Positions 54,189-60,946 are shown, counted from the stretch's first letter. The stretch: DNA of 64,000 nt from Micromonospora sp. HM5-17 (GCF_003762835.1 NZ_RJWA01000006.1:124001-188000), one strand, 5' to 3'. Notes: generated by a model from the letters alone, not told the origin. Numbers and translations: made by a program.

Positions 54189-55199
54189 ATGACTCAGCAG
54201 ACCACCCAGACCCCCGGACCGGACCGGGACAGCCAGACCCCCCGGACTTGGTGGCAGCGGTTCACCGCCGGACTGCCGACCGGACTGTCCCTGGCGCTGA
54301 TCGGACTGGTCTGGCTCGCCGGGGCGGTCTGGTCGTTCGAGGAGCAGTCCCTGTTCGCACAGTCCAGGGGGTTCCGGACCCCCGAGCTGCTGCCGCTGGT
54401 CCTCGACGGGATGGCGGTCGCGATGGCCGCCGTCGCGTACGCCGCCAGTCTGGACGCCCGTCCGGCGGTCTTCGCCCGACTCGGTACCGCGCTGGCGATC
54501 CTGTGCAGCGCCGCCAGCAACGGGACCTGGGCGTGGGCCCGCTCTGGCGGCGATGTCGAGACGATCACCCTGGCCGCCGGTGTGCCGGTCGTCGCCGCGA
54601 TCGCGTTCGAGGTGCTGCTCAGCGAGGTACGCCGCCAGGTGCTGCGCCGCCGCGGCCAGCCGGGACCCGTCGCCATCACGTACCCCCGCCTGGTACGCCT
54701 GGTGCTGGCGCCCTGGTCAACGATCACCGTGTGGCGCCGCGAGGTGCTGCGGGTGACGGACCCGGCCCGCGCGTTCCAGACTCCCGCCGGGCCGGACCAG
54801 CCGCGTCGGACCCCTCCGACCCCGCCGCGGCCGGCGGTGGAGCCGACCAGTCCGGCGGACCGTCCGGCGATCGAGGCGACACCGCACCAGACCCCCGTAC
54901 CGGACCCGGCACCAGACCCCCGGGCGGACCTCGTCCCGGTGGTCCGTCAGACCTCCGCCCGCCGGCCGGTGGCGGTCCGCCCGCCCGTGCCCACGGCGGT
55001 GGTCCGGCTGGACCGGACCGGGAACAAGGACAGGGCCGACCTGGCGGCGCTGCGCCGGTGGCAGGCCCGCAACGGCGGCCAGACCCCCAGCATCAGCCAG
55101 ACCCAGCAGATCGTTGGCGGCGGCCGGTCCCGGGCCGTGCGGCTGCGGGGTCTGCTGACCGCCGACCAGACCACCGACCCCGACCGCGCCGCGGTCTGA
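54189..55199 (+). CDS. DUF2637 membrane protein with DNA-binding-like tail
   Basis: The 336-residue protein has four hydrophobic segments in the first 165 residues (LSLALIGLVWLAGAVWSF, LLPLVLDGMAVAMAAVAYAAS, LGTALAILCSAASNGTWAWA and AGVPVVAAIAFEVLLSEV), the DUF2637 pattern of actinomycete plasmids and integrative elements. A Pro-rich linker and a basic helical tail (ADLAALRRWQARNGGQTPSISQTQQIVGGGRSRAVRL, about 285-322) resembling a helix-turn-helix follow. No ribosome site precedes ATG 54189, so it may be leaderless. It opens the transfer gene row. Its role is not known. Confidence 0.82.
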   Translation: MTQQTTQTPGPDRDSQTPRTWWQRFTAGLPTGLSLALIGLVWLAGAVWSFEEQSLFAQSRGFRTPELLPLVLDGMAVAMAAVAYAASLDARPAVFARLGTALAILCSAASNGTWAWARSGGDVETITLAAGVPVVAAIAFEVLLSEVRRQVLRRRGQPGPVAITYPRLVRLVLAPWSTITVWRREVLRVTDPARAFQTPAGPDQPRRTPPTPPRPAVEPTSPADRPAIEATPHQTPVPDPAPDPRADLVPVVRQTSARRPVAVRPPVPTAVVRLDRTGNKDRADLAALRRWQARNGGQTPSISQTQQIVGGGRSRAVRLRGLLTADQTTDPDRAAV

Positions 55200-55210
55200 A
55201 AGGAGTACCG

Positions 55211-55441
55211 ATGCTGCCCCGACTCCGCACCCGTATCACCCACGCCGGGATGGTCGGCGACCTGGTCGGCCTGGCGGTCGCCGCCGACCAGATCGACCGC
55301 CAGGCCGACCACCTGGACGCGTCCCGCCTAGCCCGGGCCACGTCCGCCCTGCCGCCGACGGAGACGCTGCGGGCGGTCGCCGCCGGCTGGCGGCACCGGG
55401 CCGAGGAGACGGGGGCCGACCTGGCCACCAACCAGTCCTGA
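55211..55441 (+). CDS. Small hypothetical protein of the transfer region
   Basis: A 76-residue soluble helical protein (MLPRLRTRITHAGMVGDLVGLAVAADQID) with a perfect AAAGGAG site six bases before ATG 55211. It follows the DUF2637 gene after 11 bases. No family is recognised. Confidence 0.72.
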   Translation: MLPRLRTRITHAGMVGDLVGLAVAADQIDRQADHLDASRLARATSALPPTETLRAVAAGWRHRAEETGADLATNQS

Positions 55442-55454
55442 CCAGCCCAAAGTC

Positions 55455-55496
55455 GCGGGGCGCGGCAGACCTACCAAGCCAAGCGCCGCGCCCCGC
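55455..55496 (+). terminator. Intra-operon hairpin
   Basis: Arms GCGGGGCGCGGC (55455-55466) and GCCGCGCCCCGC (55485-55496) form a 12-pair stem with an 18-base loop, between the 76-aa gene and the next. There is no T-run. It may be a partial terminator or attenuator that sets the ratio of gene products. Confidence 0.55.
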
Positions 55497-55522
55497 CCGA
55501 TCCCCCCGGAAGGAGAGGAACC

Positions 55523-55792
55523 GTGACCACCCTGTACCACACCCCGCCGGTCGACGACGACATCGACCTGGCCCTCGACGACCCGGTCGAGCACACCGAC
55601 CCGCCGGCCAACCGGTGGACGGCCGTCGTGCACGGCCTGCTCGCCACCCTGCCCATCCCGGTCACGGGCGCGATCATCAGCGAGACCGTCGGCCCGGACT
55701 GGCTGACCTGGCTGCTGGCTGGCCTGGGCATCCTCGTCGTCGCCGCGTGCGTGGCGGCGCTGGTCGCCGAGCGGCGGGAGATGCTCCGGTGA
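55523..55792 (+). CDS. Small two-helix membrane protein (Spd-like)
   Basis: An 89-residue protein with an acidic N terminus and two hydrophobic segments (VVHGLLATLPIPVTGAIIS and LTWLLAGLGILVVAACVAALVA). GTG 55523 follows AAGGAGAGG. Its stop overlaps the next GTG by four bases. Small membrane proteins in a row in front of a TraB-like gene are the Spd (spread) genes of Streptomyces elements. The assignment is by position and shape only. Confidence 0.72.
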   Translation: MTTLYHTPPVDDDIDLALDDPVEHTDPPANRWTAVVHGLLATLPIPVTGAIISETVGPDWLTWLLAGLGILVVAACVAALVAERREMLR

Positions 55793-56061
55793 AGCAGCGG
55801 ACCCTGAACACGCGCGGCAACATCGCGCTCGGCGCGTCCGGCGCGGTCGGCCTGTTCGTCGGCACCGGTGCCGTCGCCGGCGGCTGGTCGGCCATCCACA
55901 CGTGGCTGTCCGTCACGCTCGGTATCCTCGCCGGCGCCGCGGTGGTCTGCTACACGCTGGCCGGTCGCCCGCGGCGGCAGGTGAGTGTCGGGGGTGACTC
56001 ACCCCAGGTGACTCACCCCGCTGTAGAGTCGTCTGCCACCCCCTCTGAGGTGCGGCGATGA
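55789..56061 (+). CDS. Small membrane protein with VTHP repeats at the end (Spd-like)
   Basis: A 90-residue protein starting VKQRTLNTRGNIALGASGAVGLFVG at a GTGA overlap, with two hydrophobic segments. The C terminus SVGGDSPQVTHPAVESSATPSE is encoded by the first two copies of the GGTGACTCACCCC dyad, so the DNA signal imposes the residues. The ATGA overlap with the next gene shows tight coupling. Confidence 0.72.
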   Translation: MKQRTLNTRGNIALGASGAVGLFVGTGAVAGGWSAIHTWLSVTLGILAGAAVVCYTLAGRPRRQVSVGGDSPQVTHPAVESSATPSEVRR

Positions 56062-56102
56062 CGGCCGACGAGCAGGTGACTCACCCCGAGGTGACTCACC
56101 CC
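55993..56102. repeat. Four GGTGACTCACCCC dyad repeats in two pairs
   Basis: Copies lie at 55993-56005, 56007-56019, 56075-56087 and 56090-56102. The core GGTGA-C-TCACC is self-complementary. Pair spacing is 14 and 15 bases, and the pairs are about 82 bases apart. They lie inside the coding sequence of two adjacent Spd-like genes, 1.2 kb before the FtsK/TraB-like gene. Possible roles are a translocase recognition locus (clt) or an operator cluster. Confidence 0.7.
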
Positions 56103-56921
56103 GACACGATCACCAAGGTGGCCCAGGACCGGCCCACGAAGGCCAGCGGCGAGACATCTCGCCCGCGCACGGTCCGTAACCGCATCAAGATGCCGCCGCC
56201 GAAGACGCTCGCGGCCGTGGCGCTCGTGGTGGCCGCGGTTGAGCTGCTGATCTGGCAAGTCGGCGGCCCGGTGTGGGGAATCGTGATCCACGCCGTCCTG
56301 CTCGTCGTCGTCTTCGGGCCCACCGCGGTGCTGCTCATCATCGCGTGGAGGAAGGCCCGGGCCGCCCGCCGCGGGGCTGCCGGGGTTACTAGGCAGACGA
56401 CGACCACCACCCGGACCGGCCGGGGACCGCTGGGCAAGCTGTTCGGCCGCGGCCGCGACCGTGGCAGGTCCGGCAACGGTACCGGGCAAACCCGGCCGGG
56501 TTTGTTGTCCCGGCTGTTCCCTGGCCGGCCGCCAGCAGCAGCGGTAGGAATCCGTTTGGGCGGCTGTTCGCCCCGACCAGCGGCCGGGGCCGGTCGCCGA
56601 AGGGCGGCTCCGCCCCGGCCAGCAGCCGGGGCCGCCAGCACGGCACTCCGTCCGCCGCCCGGGCGTCCAGTAGCAAGCCGGGCAAGAAGAAGCCGTCGAT
56701 CTGGGACGACTTCCTGCGTGGCCTGCGCGGGGGCCAGCCGGCCCGGGCGGACAAGCGCAAGCCGTCACCCGGCCCGACGGCCGCGACGTACAAGGCCGAG
56801 GACAACACCAAGGACGAGAAGGCCGCCACGACCGACGAGCTGGTCAAGGAGGCCGTCAAGAAGGCAGCCGACGCCGCCGAGGAGAAGAACGCGACGCCGG
56901 CAGTACCCAGCCCACGCATAG
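56058..56921 (+). CDS. Membrane protein read in frame 0 up to a likely -1 frameshift
   Basis: ATG 56058 starts MTADEQVTHPEVTHPDTITK, with VTHP encoded by the dyad repeats. Two hydrophobic segments (TLAAVALVVAAVELLIWQVG and IVIHAVLLVVVFGPTAVLLIIAW) and basic GR-rich repeats (GPLGKLFGRGRDRGRSG, GLLSRLFPGR) follow. From about 56510 frame 0 becomes Arg/Pro noise, while the -1 frame continues as NPFGRLFAPTSGRG, KKKPSIWDDFLRGLRGG and a helical AVKKAADAAEEK. The real product therefore most likely changes frame at GGGTTTG and runs to the gene at 56930 or through it to 57292. Confidence 0.7.
   Translation: MTADEQVTHPEVTHPDTITKVAQDRPTKASGETSRPRTVRNRIKMPPPKTLAAVALVVAAVELLIWQVGGPVWGIVIHAVLLVVVFGPTAVLLIIAWRKARAARRGAAGVTRQTTTTTRTGRGPLGKLFGRGRDRGRSGNGTGQTRPGLLSRLFPGRPPAAAVGIRLGGCSPRPAAGAGRRRAAPPRPAAGAASTALRPPPGRPVASRARRSRRSGTTSCVACAGASRPGRTSASRHPARRPRRTRPRTTPRTRRPPRPTSWSRRPSRRQPTPPRRRTRRRQYPAHA
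56498..56504 (+). other. Slippery heptamer GGGTTTG for -1 frameshift
   Basis: In frame 0 the bases divide as CCG-GGT-TTG, so the heptamer is G-GGT-TTG, the canonical X-XXY-YYZ form. The A-site and P-site tRNAs can re-pair with GGG and TTT. A G/C-rich dyad AAACCCGGCCGGGTTT (56488-56503) overlaps it. Downstream GCCGCC (from about 56529) can pair with GGCGGC (from about 56570) to form a stalling stem. The -1 frame is open from 56393 to 57292. Confidence 0.65.
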
Positions 56922-56929
56922 GAGGAGCA

Positions 56930-57292
56930 ATGGGAGACATGAACCGCGTCCGCGCCGCCGCCAGCGAGCTGGCCGCCGCGCTCCGCGACTACGACCCCGA
57001 GTCGATGCACCACCTGGTCCGCGACATCCCGGGCCTGGGCGACGCTCTCGCGGACGTCGCCGCCGGCGTGCGGCAGATGGCCAGCCGCGCCGAGTCCGAG
57101 TGGCCCGTCGCCGCCCCGGTCGCCGAGGCGCTGCGGTCCGTCGCCGACGACATCCGCGCCGGCGCGGGCACCGCCGAAGAGGCCCGGGCGACCCTGCACA
57201 GGGAGAACGAGGTCGACATCGAGCGGGGGGTCGCGCCGCGGCACGGGTCGCGGGACATCGAGGCCAAGTGGGACGTCCGCGGCGCCGAGTGA
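56930..57292 (+). CDS. Helical protein, separately started or the end of the frameshift product
   Basis: ATG 56930 has AGGAGGAGC directly upstream. It encodes a 120-residue helical domain (MNRVRAAASELAAALRDYDPESMHHLVRDIPGLGDALADVAAGVRQMASRAESEWPV...). The same frame is open upstream into the -1 frame of the preceding gene, so the domain could be made both as a free protein and as the C-terminal part of the frameshift product. No family is recognised. It is 21 bases before the translocase gene. Confidence 0.72.
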   Translation: MGDMNRVRAAASELAAALRDYDPESMHHLVRDIPGLGDALADVAAGVRQMASRAESEWPVAAPVAEALRSVADDIRAGAGTAEEARATLHRENEVDIERGVAPRHGSRDIEAKWDVRGAE

Positions 57293-57313
57293 CGAGGTAA
57301 GGAGGTAGACGCG

Positions 57314-59389
57314 ATGGACGGTCGGGGATCGTGGGAGAGCCTCGCGGGTGGCGTCATCGCCACCGTCGGGCCGCTGGTGGCGGCCGGTGTCGGGCAGGCG
57401 GTCGACGTGCCGGCGTGGGCGCCTGCGGTCCCCGCCGCTGGCATCGTCGCCGGCATGGCGGTCAGGGACTGGATCACCGCCCGGCCGTGGTCGGAGCGGG
57501 TGTTCCGACTCGCCGCGGGCCTCGCGGCTGGCGGGTGGGCGGTCTGGTCGACGGTGACCGGGCCGTGGCAGGTCGCCAACCTGGTCGTCGGCGGGGCGCT
57601 GGCCGGGGCCGGCTGGCTGGTCGCGCCAGCGTTCACCGGCGGCGAGGATGAGCGCACGGTGACCGCTCCGGCGGCGCAGGCCAAGGTGTCTCAGCCGGTC
57701 GGTCGCCGAGCGCAGTGGAAGGCGCTCATCGAGCGAATCTGCCGGGTGCAGCCGATCACCATCACCGCCGACATCGACTGGCCCACCGGCACCGGATTCA
57801 CGTTGCACGTCGAGTTCGCGCCCGGCTCGGGTGACACGTGGACGGCGATCCGCGACAACGCGGTCCGGCTCGCCGGCGCTGCCCAGCCCCGCCTACCCCG
57901 AGGCTGCATGATCAGCGTCGAGGAGGGCGATCTGCAGGGTACGGCGGTGGTGCGGGTCCCGACCGTGTACGCGCTCGCCGAGGATGTGCCGCAACCGGAC
58001 GACACGTCTCCGCTGTCGATCTGGGATGACCTGCCGATCGGGGTGAACGAGGACACCACCGTAGCCACCGTGAATCTGCGGCAGGCGTCAGCGTTGATCG
58101 CTGGCCGCCGCGGCGGCGGCAAGAGCAACGCACTCAAGGTGCTGGTGGGCCAGTTGTTGCGCTGCCGGGACACTGTCGTCTGGATCGCCGACCTCAACGG
58201 CGGCGGTCTCGCGGTTCCGTTCATGCTGCCGTACGCCGAAGGGGAGGTTGTCACCCCGCCGATCGACTGGGTGGCGGCGAGCGCCGAAGAGGTGGTGCTG
58301 ATGGCCCGGGTCGCCGCCACCATCGCCGCCGACCGCAAGGCGAGGTACGCGGCGCTGACCGCGCGGGCCGGCGGCGACCTGCTGCCGGTCACCCGGGACC
58401 TGCCGCAGATCACGATCGTGGTCGACGAGTCGGCCGAGGTGGAGGATGACCCGGCGGCCCGGGCGGCGATGGACGCGCTGCGTAAGGTCCAGAGAATTGG
58501 GCGCGCGGAGGCCGTGAACATTGTTTTCTCGGCGCTGCGGGCCACGATGGACACGATCCCGGTCAGCGTGCGAAAGCAGGCGGCACTCAAGTTGTGTGGC
58601 CCGGTAGAGGACGACACCGAACTCGAATACATGCTGCCCGGCTCCCGGGTCCGCAGCGCCGACCTCGTACACCCCGGAACCTTCTTCCTCCGTCGCGGCG
58701 ACGGTGGCGCGGCCGTGCGCCAGATCAAGGTGTACAGGACGCTTCCGGACCAGATCCGACGCCTGGTCGTGGCCACCGGCGGGCAGCGCGCCCAGCTGGA
58801 CCCGGCCGGCCAGCACGTGGGCGGCCGGACATACGCGGAGCGGTGGCAGCGGTTGCAGCCGTGGCTGGACCAGCTGGCCGGCCGCCCGTCGGCCGCGCCG
58901 GAGCCGGCGGACGCTGTCAGCGTGCCCGCCTACGGCCGTCCGGACGTGATCGCCGCGATCCACGACGCCGGCCGGCTGGACCGGGCGGTTGCGGCCGAGC
59001 AGCAGGTGCAGGCTCAGCCCGAGGACCGGCCGCTGTCGCGGGAGGAGCGGGACGAGCGCCGCCGCCGGGCGCGGGAGGGTTTGCGGCGGGCGGCGGCACG
59101 CGCCGAGATGGAGTCCATGCCGAAAGACCAGCTGGACACTGTGTTCGAGGCCCTCGTCGCCGACCTACGGCCGTCGTCCGGTGGCCAGGACGGCGCGGGG
59201 TGGCGGCCGGAGCTGCTGATCGACCTCGCCCGGGAGTCCGGGCCGGAGGGTATCGGCCCGACGGAGATGCAGCGGGTGCTCGGCTCGCGCGGGGTCGAGG
59301 TCAGCATGAAGACCGTGAACAAGTGGGTGGCCAAGTTCGTTCAGGAAGGCAAGCTGCGGAAGCTGGACGGCGGCCGGTACAAGGCCTAG
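57314..59389 (+). CDS. FtsK/TraB-type DNA translocase of the element
   Basis: The 691-residue ATPase has two or three N-terminal hydrophobic segments (about 10-55 and 60-105), a motor domain with Walker A GRRGGGKSN (about 260-268) and Walker B ITIVVDESAEV (about 364-374), and a C-terminal winged helix (GIGPTEMQRVLGSRGVEVSMKTVNKWVAKFVQEGKL, about 645-680). TraB proteins of Streptomyces plasmids move double-stranded DNA to the recipient mycelium and read short repeats with such a winged helix. A perfect AAGGAGGT precedes ATG 57314. A bidirectional terminator follows. Confidence 0.88.
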   Translation: MDGRGSWESLAGGVIATVGPLVAAGVGQAVDVPAWAPAVPAAGIVAGMAVRDWITARPWSERVFRLAAGLAAGGWAVWSTVTGPWQVANLVVGGALAGAGWLVAPAFTGGEDERTVTAPAAQAKVSQPVGRRAQWKALIERICRVQPITITADIDWPTGTGFTLHVEFAPGSGDTWTAIRDNAVRLAGAAQPRLPRGCMISVEEGDLQGTAVVRVPTVYALAEDVPQPDDTSPLSIWDDLPIGVNEDTTVATVNLRQASALIAGRRGGGKSNALKVLVGQLLRCRDTVVWIADLNGGGLAVPFMLPYAEGEVVTPPIDWVAASAEEVVLMARVAATIAADRKARYAALTARAGGDLLPVTRDLPQITIVVDESAEVEDDPAARAAMDALRKVQRIGRAEAVNIVFSALRATMDTIPVSVRKQAALKLCGPVEDDTELEYMLPGSRVRSADLVHPGTFFLRRGDGGAAVRQIKVYRTLPDQIRRLVVATGGQRAQLDPAGQHVGGRTYAERWQRLQPWLDQLAGRPSAAPEPADAVSVPAYGRPDVIAAIHDAGRLDRAVAAEQQVQAQPEDRPLSREERDERRRRAREGLRRAAARAEMESMPKDQLDTVFEALVADLRPSSGGQDGAGWRPELLIDLARESGPEGIGPTEMQRVLGSRGVEVSMKTVNKWVAKFVQEGKLRKLDGGRYKA

Positions 59390-59392
59390 CAA

Positions 59393-59439
59393 CACGTAGA
59401 AGGGGCCCGGACCGTGCTGGTCCGGGCCCCTTCTACGTG
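59393..59439. terminator. Bidirectional terminator between convergent genes
   Basis: A perfect 21-base-pair stem (59393-59413 with 59419-59439, beginning CACGTAGAAGGGGCC) with a five-base loop. The outer pairs supply A-rich and T-containing flanks for both directions. It separates the translocase gene from the leftward small gene. Confidence 0.93.
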
Positions 59440-59446
59440 TCCGAGG

Positions 59447-59710
59447 TCAGAACTTGTCGTCGCCGTCGTGGACGATCGCGCGGGCCCGCGCGGCGAGCCG
59501 CGACCGGGCAGCCTCCTCGGTGGCGGCCTGCTCGACGATGGCGAGAATCTCCTTGTAGGTGGCGCCCCGGCCGACCGCTGTCTGGACGGCGACCGCGAGC
59601 CGGCGCAGGCCCTCGTTGTGGTCGGCGCGGGTACGGCCGACGCGGCCCGGGTCGGCGAGCGCCTCGGCGACGTCAGCGGCCCGCGGCCGCGGCGTTTCGA
59701 TCGTCATCAC
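59447..59710 (-). CDS. Small helical protein of the element
   Basis: An 87-residue basic helical protein (RAADVAEALADPGRVGRTRADHNEGLRRLAVAVQTAVGRGATYKEILAIVEQAATEEAARSRL). GTG 59710 or ATG 59707 may start it. It lies 33 bases behind the winged-helix gene on the same strand and is probably cotranscribed. GATYKEILAIVEQAATEEAA looks like a short DNA-binding helix pair. No family is recognised. Confidence 0.65.
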   Translation of the reverse strand: MMTIETPRPRAADVAEALADPGRVGRTRADHNEGLRRLAVAVQTAVGRGATYKEILAIVEQAATEEAARSRLAARARAIVHDGDDKF

Positions 59711-59743
59711 GCGCTCTACTGTCCCACATGACTGCTACGTGTG

Positions 59744-59956
59744 CTACCGCCGACGCACGTAGTACCCGCCGCGGGGGACGCTCTCCAGCAGCCCGGCCAC
59801 CGCCAGCCGGTACGTCGCGTTCCGGATCGTCTGCTCCGACACCCCGTACGCAACGGCGAGCTCGCGTCGAGACGGCAGCCGGACGCCGGGCGGGTACTCG
59901 CCGGACCGGATCCGCGCGGTGAGGTCGTCCATGACGCGCTGCGTCTTCGTGGGCAC
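59744..59956 (-). CDS. Stand-alone winged-helix GntR DNA-binding domain
   Basis: Only 70 residues, forming a complete GntR winged helix (MDDLTARIRSGEYPPGVRLPSRRELAVAYGVSEQTIRNATYRLAVAGLLESVPRGGYYVRRR) without any ligand domain. GTG 59956 has AAGGAG nine bases upstream. Together with the UTRA-only protein at 53516-54061 the element carries both halves of a GntR as separate proteins. A palindrome CTGGGTATACCCAG 82 bases upstream is a plausible binding site. Confidence 0.82.
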   Translation of the reverse strand: MPTKTQRVMDDLTARIRSGEYPPGVRLPSRRELAVAYGVSEQTIRNATYRLAVAGLLESVPRGGYYVRRR

Positions 59957-60327
59957 GGTGGTGGGCTCCTTGGCGGGATGCCCGTCACCTCACCATGCCG
60001 ATCATCGGAGCGCCATCATTCCCGCACGGCGGGTTGACTGGGTATACCCAGACGGGCAGGATGAGCCCGTGACCTGCTCCTTGGCGGGATGTCGGGTCAC
60101 CGGTGACGGGGCGGCAGGCTGGTGACCAGGCCACCCTGTCACCACCCGGTCCGGGCCGTCGACTTTCGCAGAGGGGCAGCCCGGACCGGGAATCACACCC
60201 CTCGTCATGACCGCGGCGCTCCGTGACTAGTCTCCGGGGCGCCGCGTGCTATCCGCCGGACGGGTACCGTACTGGGCCGATCGGCGGACGGCGATCACTT
60301 GACGTCGACCGATAACGTGACCGGCCG
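59957..60327. promoter_or_regulatory. Control region with a promoter-overlapping palindrome and a 16-bp direct repeat
   Basis: A perfect 14-base palindrome CTGGGTATACCCAG (60038-60051) overlaps TTGACT (60034-60039), a good -35, with CAGGAT (60057-60062) at 17-base spacing as -10 for the plus strand. GCTCCTTGGCGGGATG occurs at 59965-59980 and 60076-60091. The first copy holds the ribosome site of the winged-helix gene on the other strand. I see no convincing gene in the rest. Confidence 0.5.
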
Positions 60328-60423
60328 ATGCACTTCGGGCTTCGCCTTCCCGTTGTCGCGGTCTGGGCAGCGGCGATCCTCGCGATGGTCGGGCTGTGCG
60401 CAGAGCCGGCGGCCATCACCTGA
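60328..60423 (+). CDS. Possible 31-residue membrane peptide
   Basis: ATG 60328 opens MHFGLRLPVVAVWAAAILAM followed by VGLCAEPAAIT and TGA. One hydrophobic helix is visible. No Shine-Dalgarno is seen. It lies just before the small HTH gene. It may be a chance frame. Confidence 0.3.
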   Translation: MHFGLRLPVVAVWAAAILAMVGLCAEPAAIT

Positions 60424-60452
60424 CCATCCGCGCCGGGCGGTGAGAGGAGAGC

Positions 60453-60677
60453 ATGATGGCCGGCAGGGAACTCAAGGCGGCGCTGGGGCGTCAGCTCGCG
60501 GCGAGCTGGGCCCGGCGCGGGTTCCTGCCTGAGGAGGCTGAGCCGTTGATCGCCGACGGCGTGACCCCCGCCACCGTGCGGGAGATGGAGCAGTACGCCG
60601 AGGAGAGCGAGGCCGAGATAGCCCGGTCGGCGGGGATCAGCGAGTCGACCGTCCGCGCCTGGGCCAGCGAGAGGTGA
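60453..60677 (+). CDS. Small HTH-like protein of the element
   Basis: A 74-residue protein beginning MMAGRELKAALGRQLAASWARRGFL at ATG 60453, with GAGAGGAG upstream. The last third, EIARSAGISESTVRAWASER, matches a helix-turn-helix recognition pair (AGISESTVRAW). It could be a small regulator or an excisionase-like protein. It is followed by two hairpins and a gene-free region. Confidence 0.7.
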   Translation: MMAGRELKAALGRQLAASWARRGFLPEEAEPLIADGVTPATVREMEQYAEESEAEIARSAGISESTVRAWASER

Positions 60678-60730
60678 CCGGCGCCGTCCCGAGACGGGGC
60701 TAGCGCCTCGGGACGGGCCGTGCCACGACG

Positions 60731-60768
60731 AAGCGGCCCCGGCCTCCACGCGGAGGCCGGGGCCGCTT
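60731..60768. terminator. Strong 17-pair hairpin
   Basis: AAGCGGCCCCGGCCTCC (60731-60747) pairs with GGAGGCCGGGGCCGCTT (60752-60768) over a four-base loop. It can stop the plus-strand transcript of the HTH gene and, on the minus strand, ends directly behind the two CRISPR-repeat-like units. A weaker hairpin with arms CGTCCCGAG and CTCGGGACG lies at 60685-60715. Confidence 0.85.
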
Positions 60769-60845
60769 GCTTCAGCCCCGCATGGCGGGGATCACGGGAA
60801 TCCGAGCGTGTGGCATGGATCATCCCCACATGCGTGGGGACCTAC
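60769..60845 (-). CRISPR. Two type I-E CRISPR repeat-like units with a 21-nt gap
   Basis: Read on the minus strand, unit A (60845-60817, 29 nt) begins GTAGGTCCCCACGCATG and ends GTGGGGATGATCC. Its six-pair stem CCCCAC/GTGGGG, GCAT loop and ATGATCC tail match the actinobacterial type I-E repeat consensus, with a compensated base pair. Unit B (60795-60769, 27 nt) begins GTGATCCCCGCCATG and ends CGGGGCTGAAGC, close to the same consensus with one base missing. The gap is 21 nt, not the 32-33 of a working array. A terminator follows directly, a candidate -10 box precedes. No cas gene is near. An RNA anti-CRISPR, a tiny array, or a decayed one are the options. Confidence 0.6.
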
Positions 60846-60856
60846 GCGTGGCACTG

Positions 60857-60862
60857 ACGGTA
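60857..60862 (-). promoter_or_regulatory. Candidate -10 box for the repeat-like RNA
   Basis: On the minus strand TGTGCTACCGT contains TACCGT, a common actinobacterial -10, preceded by TG-N2. The expected start of transcription is about 60850, five bases before the first repeat-like unit. The -35 region is weak. An RNA of about 120 nt would end at the hairpin at 60768-60731. Confidence 0.4.
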
Positions 60863-60907
60863 GCACAGGATCGACCGTGATCGGCACCCCGCGACCCCCC
60901 GACACGC

Positions 60908-60946
60908 TGTAGACAGGTCTACATCAGTACTGTAGACTGGTCTACA
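60908..60946 (+). promoter_or_regulatory. Double operator with embedded promoter and leaderless start
   Basis: TGTAGACAGGTCTACA (60908-60923) and TGTAGACTGGTCTACA (60931-60946) are perfect inverted repeats around two central bases, 23 bases apart. TAGACA (60910-60915) is a good -35, TAGACT (60933-60938) a good -10, with exactly 17 bases between. The last base of the second palindrome is the A of ATG 60946, so transcript and translation start together. Confidence 0.75.

Noticed and set aside
60769-60845. Functional CRISPR array
   Set aside because: Only two units, a gap of 21 nt instead of 32-33, unequal unit lengths and no cas genes in the window. An RNA decoy or decayed array fits better.
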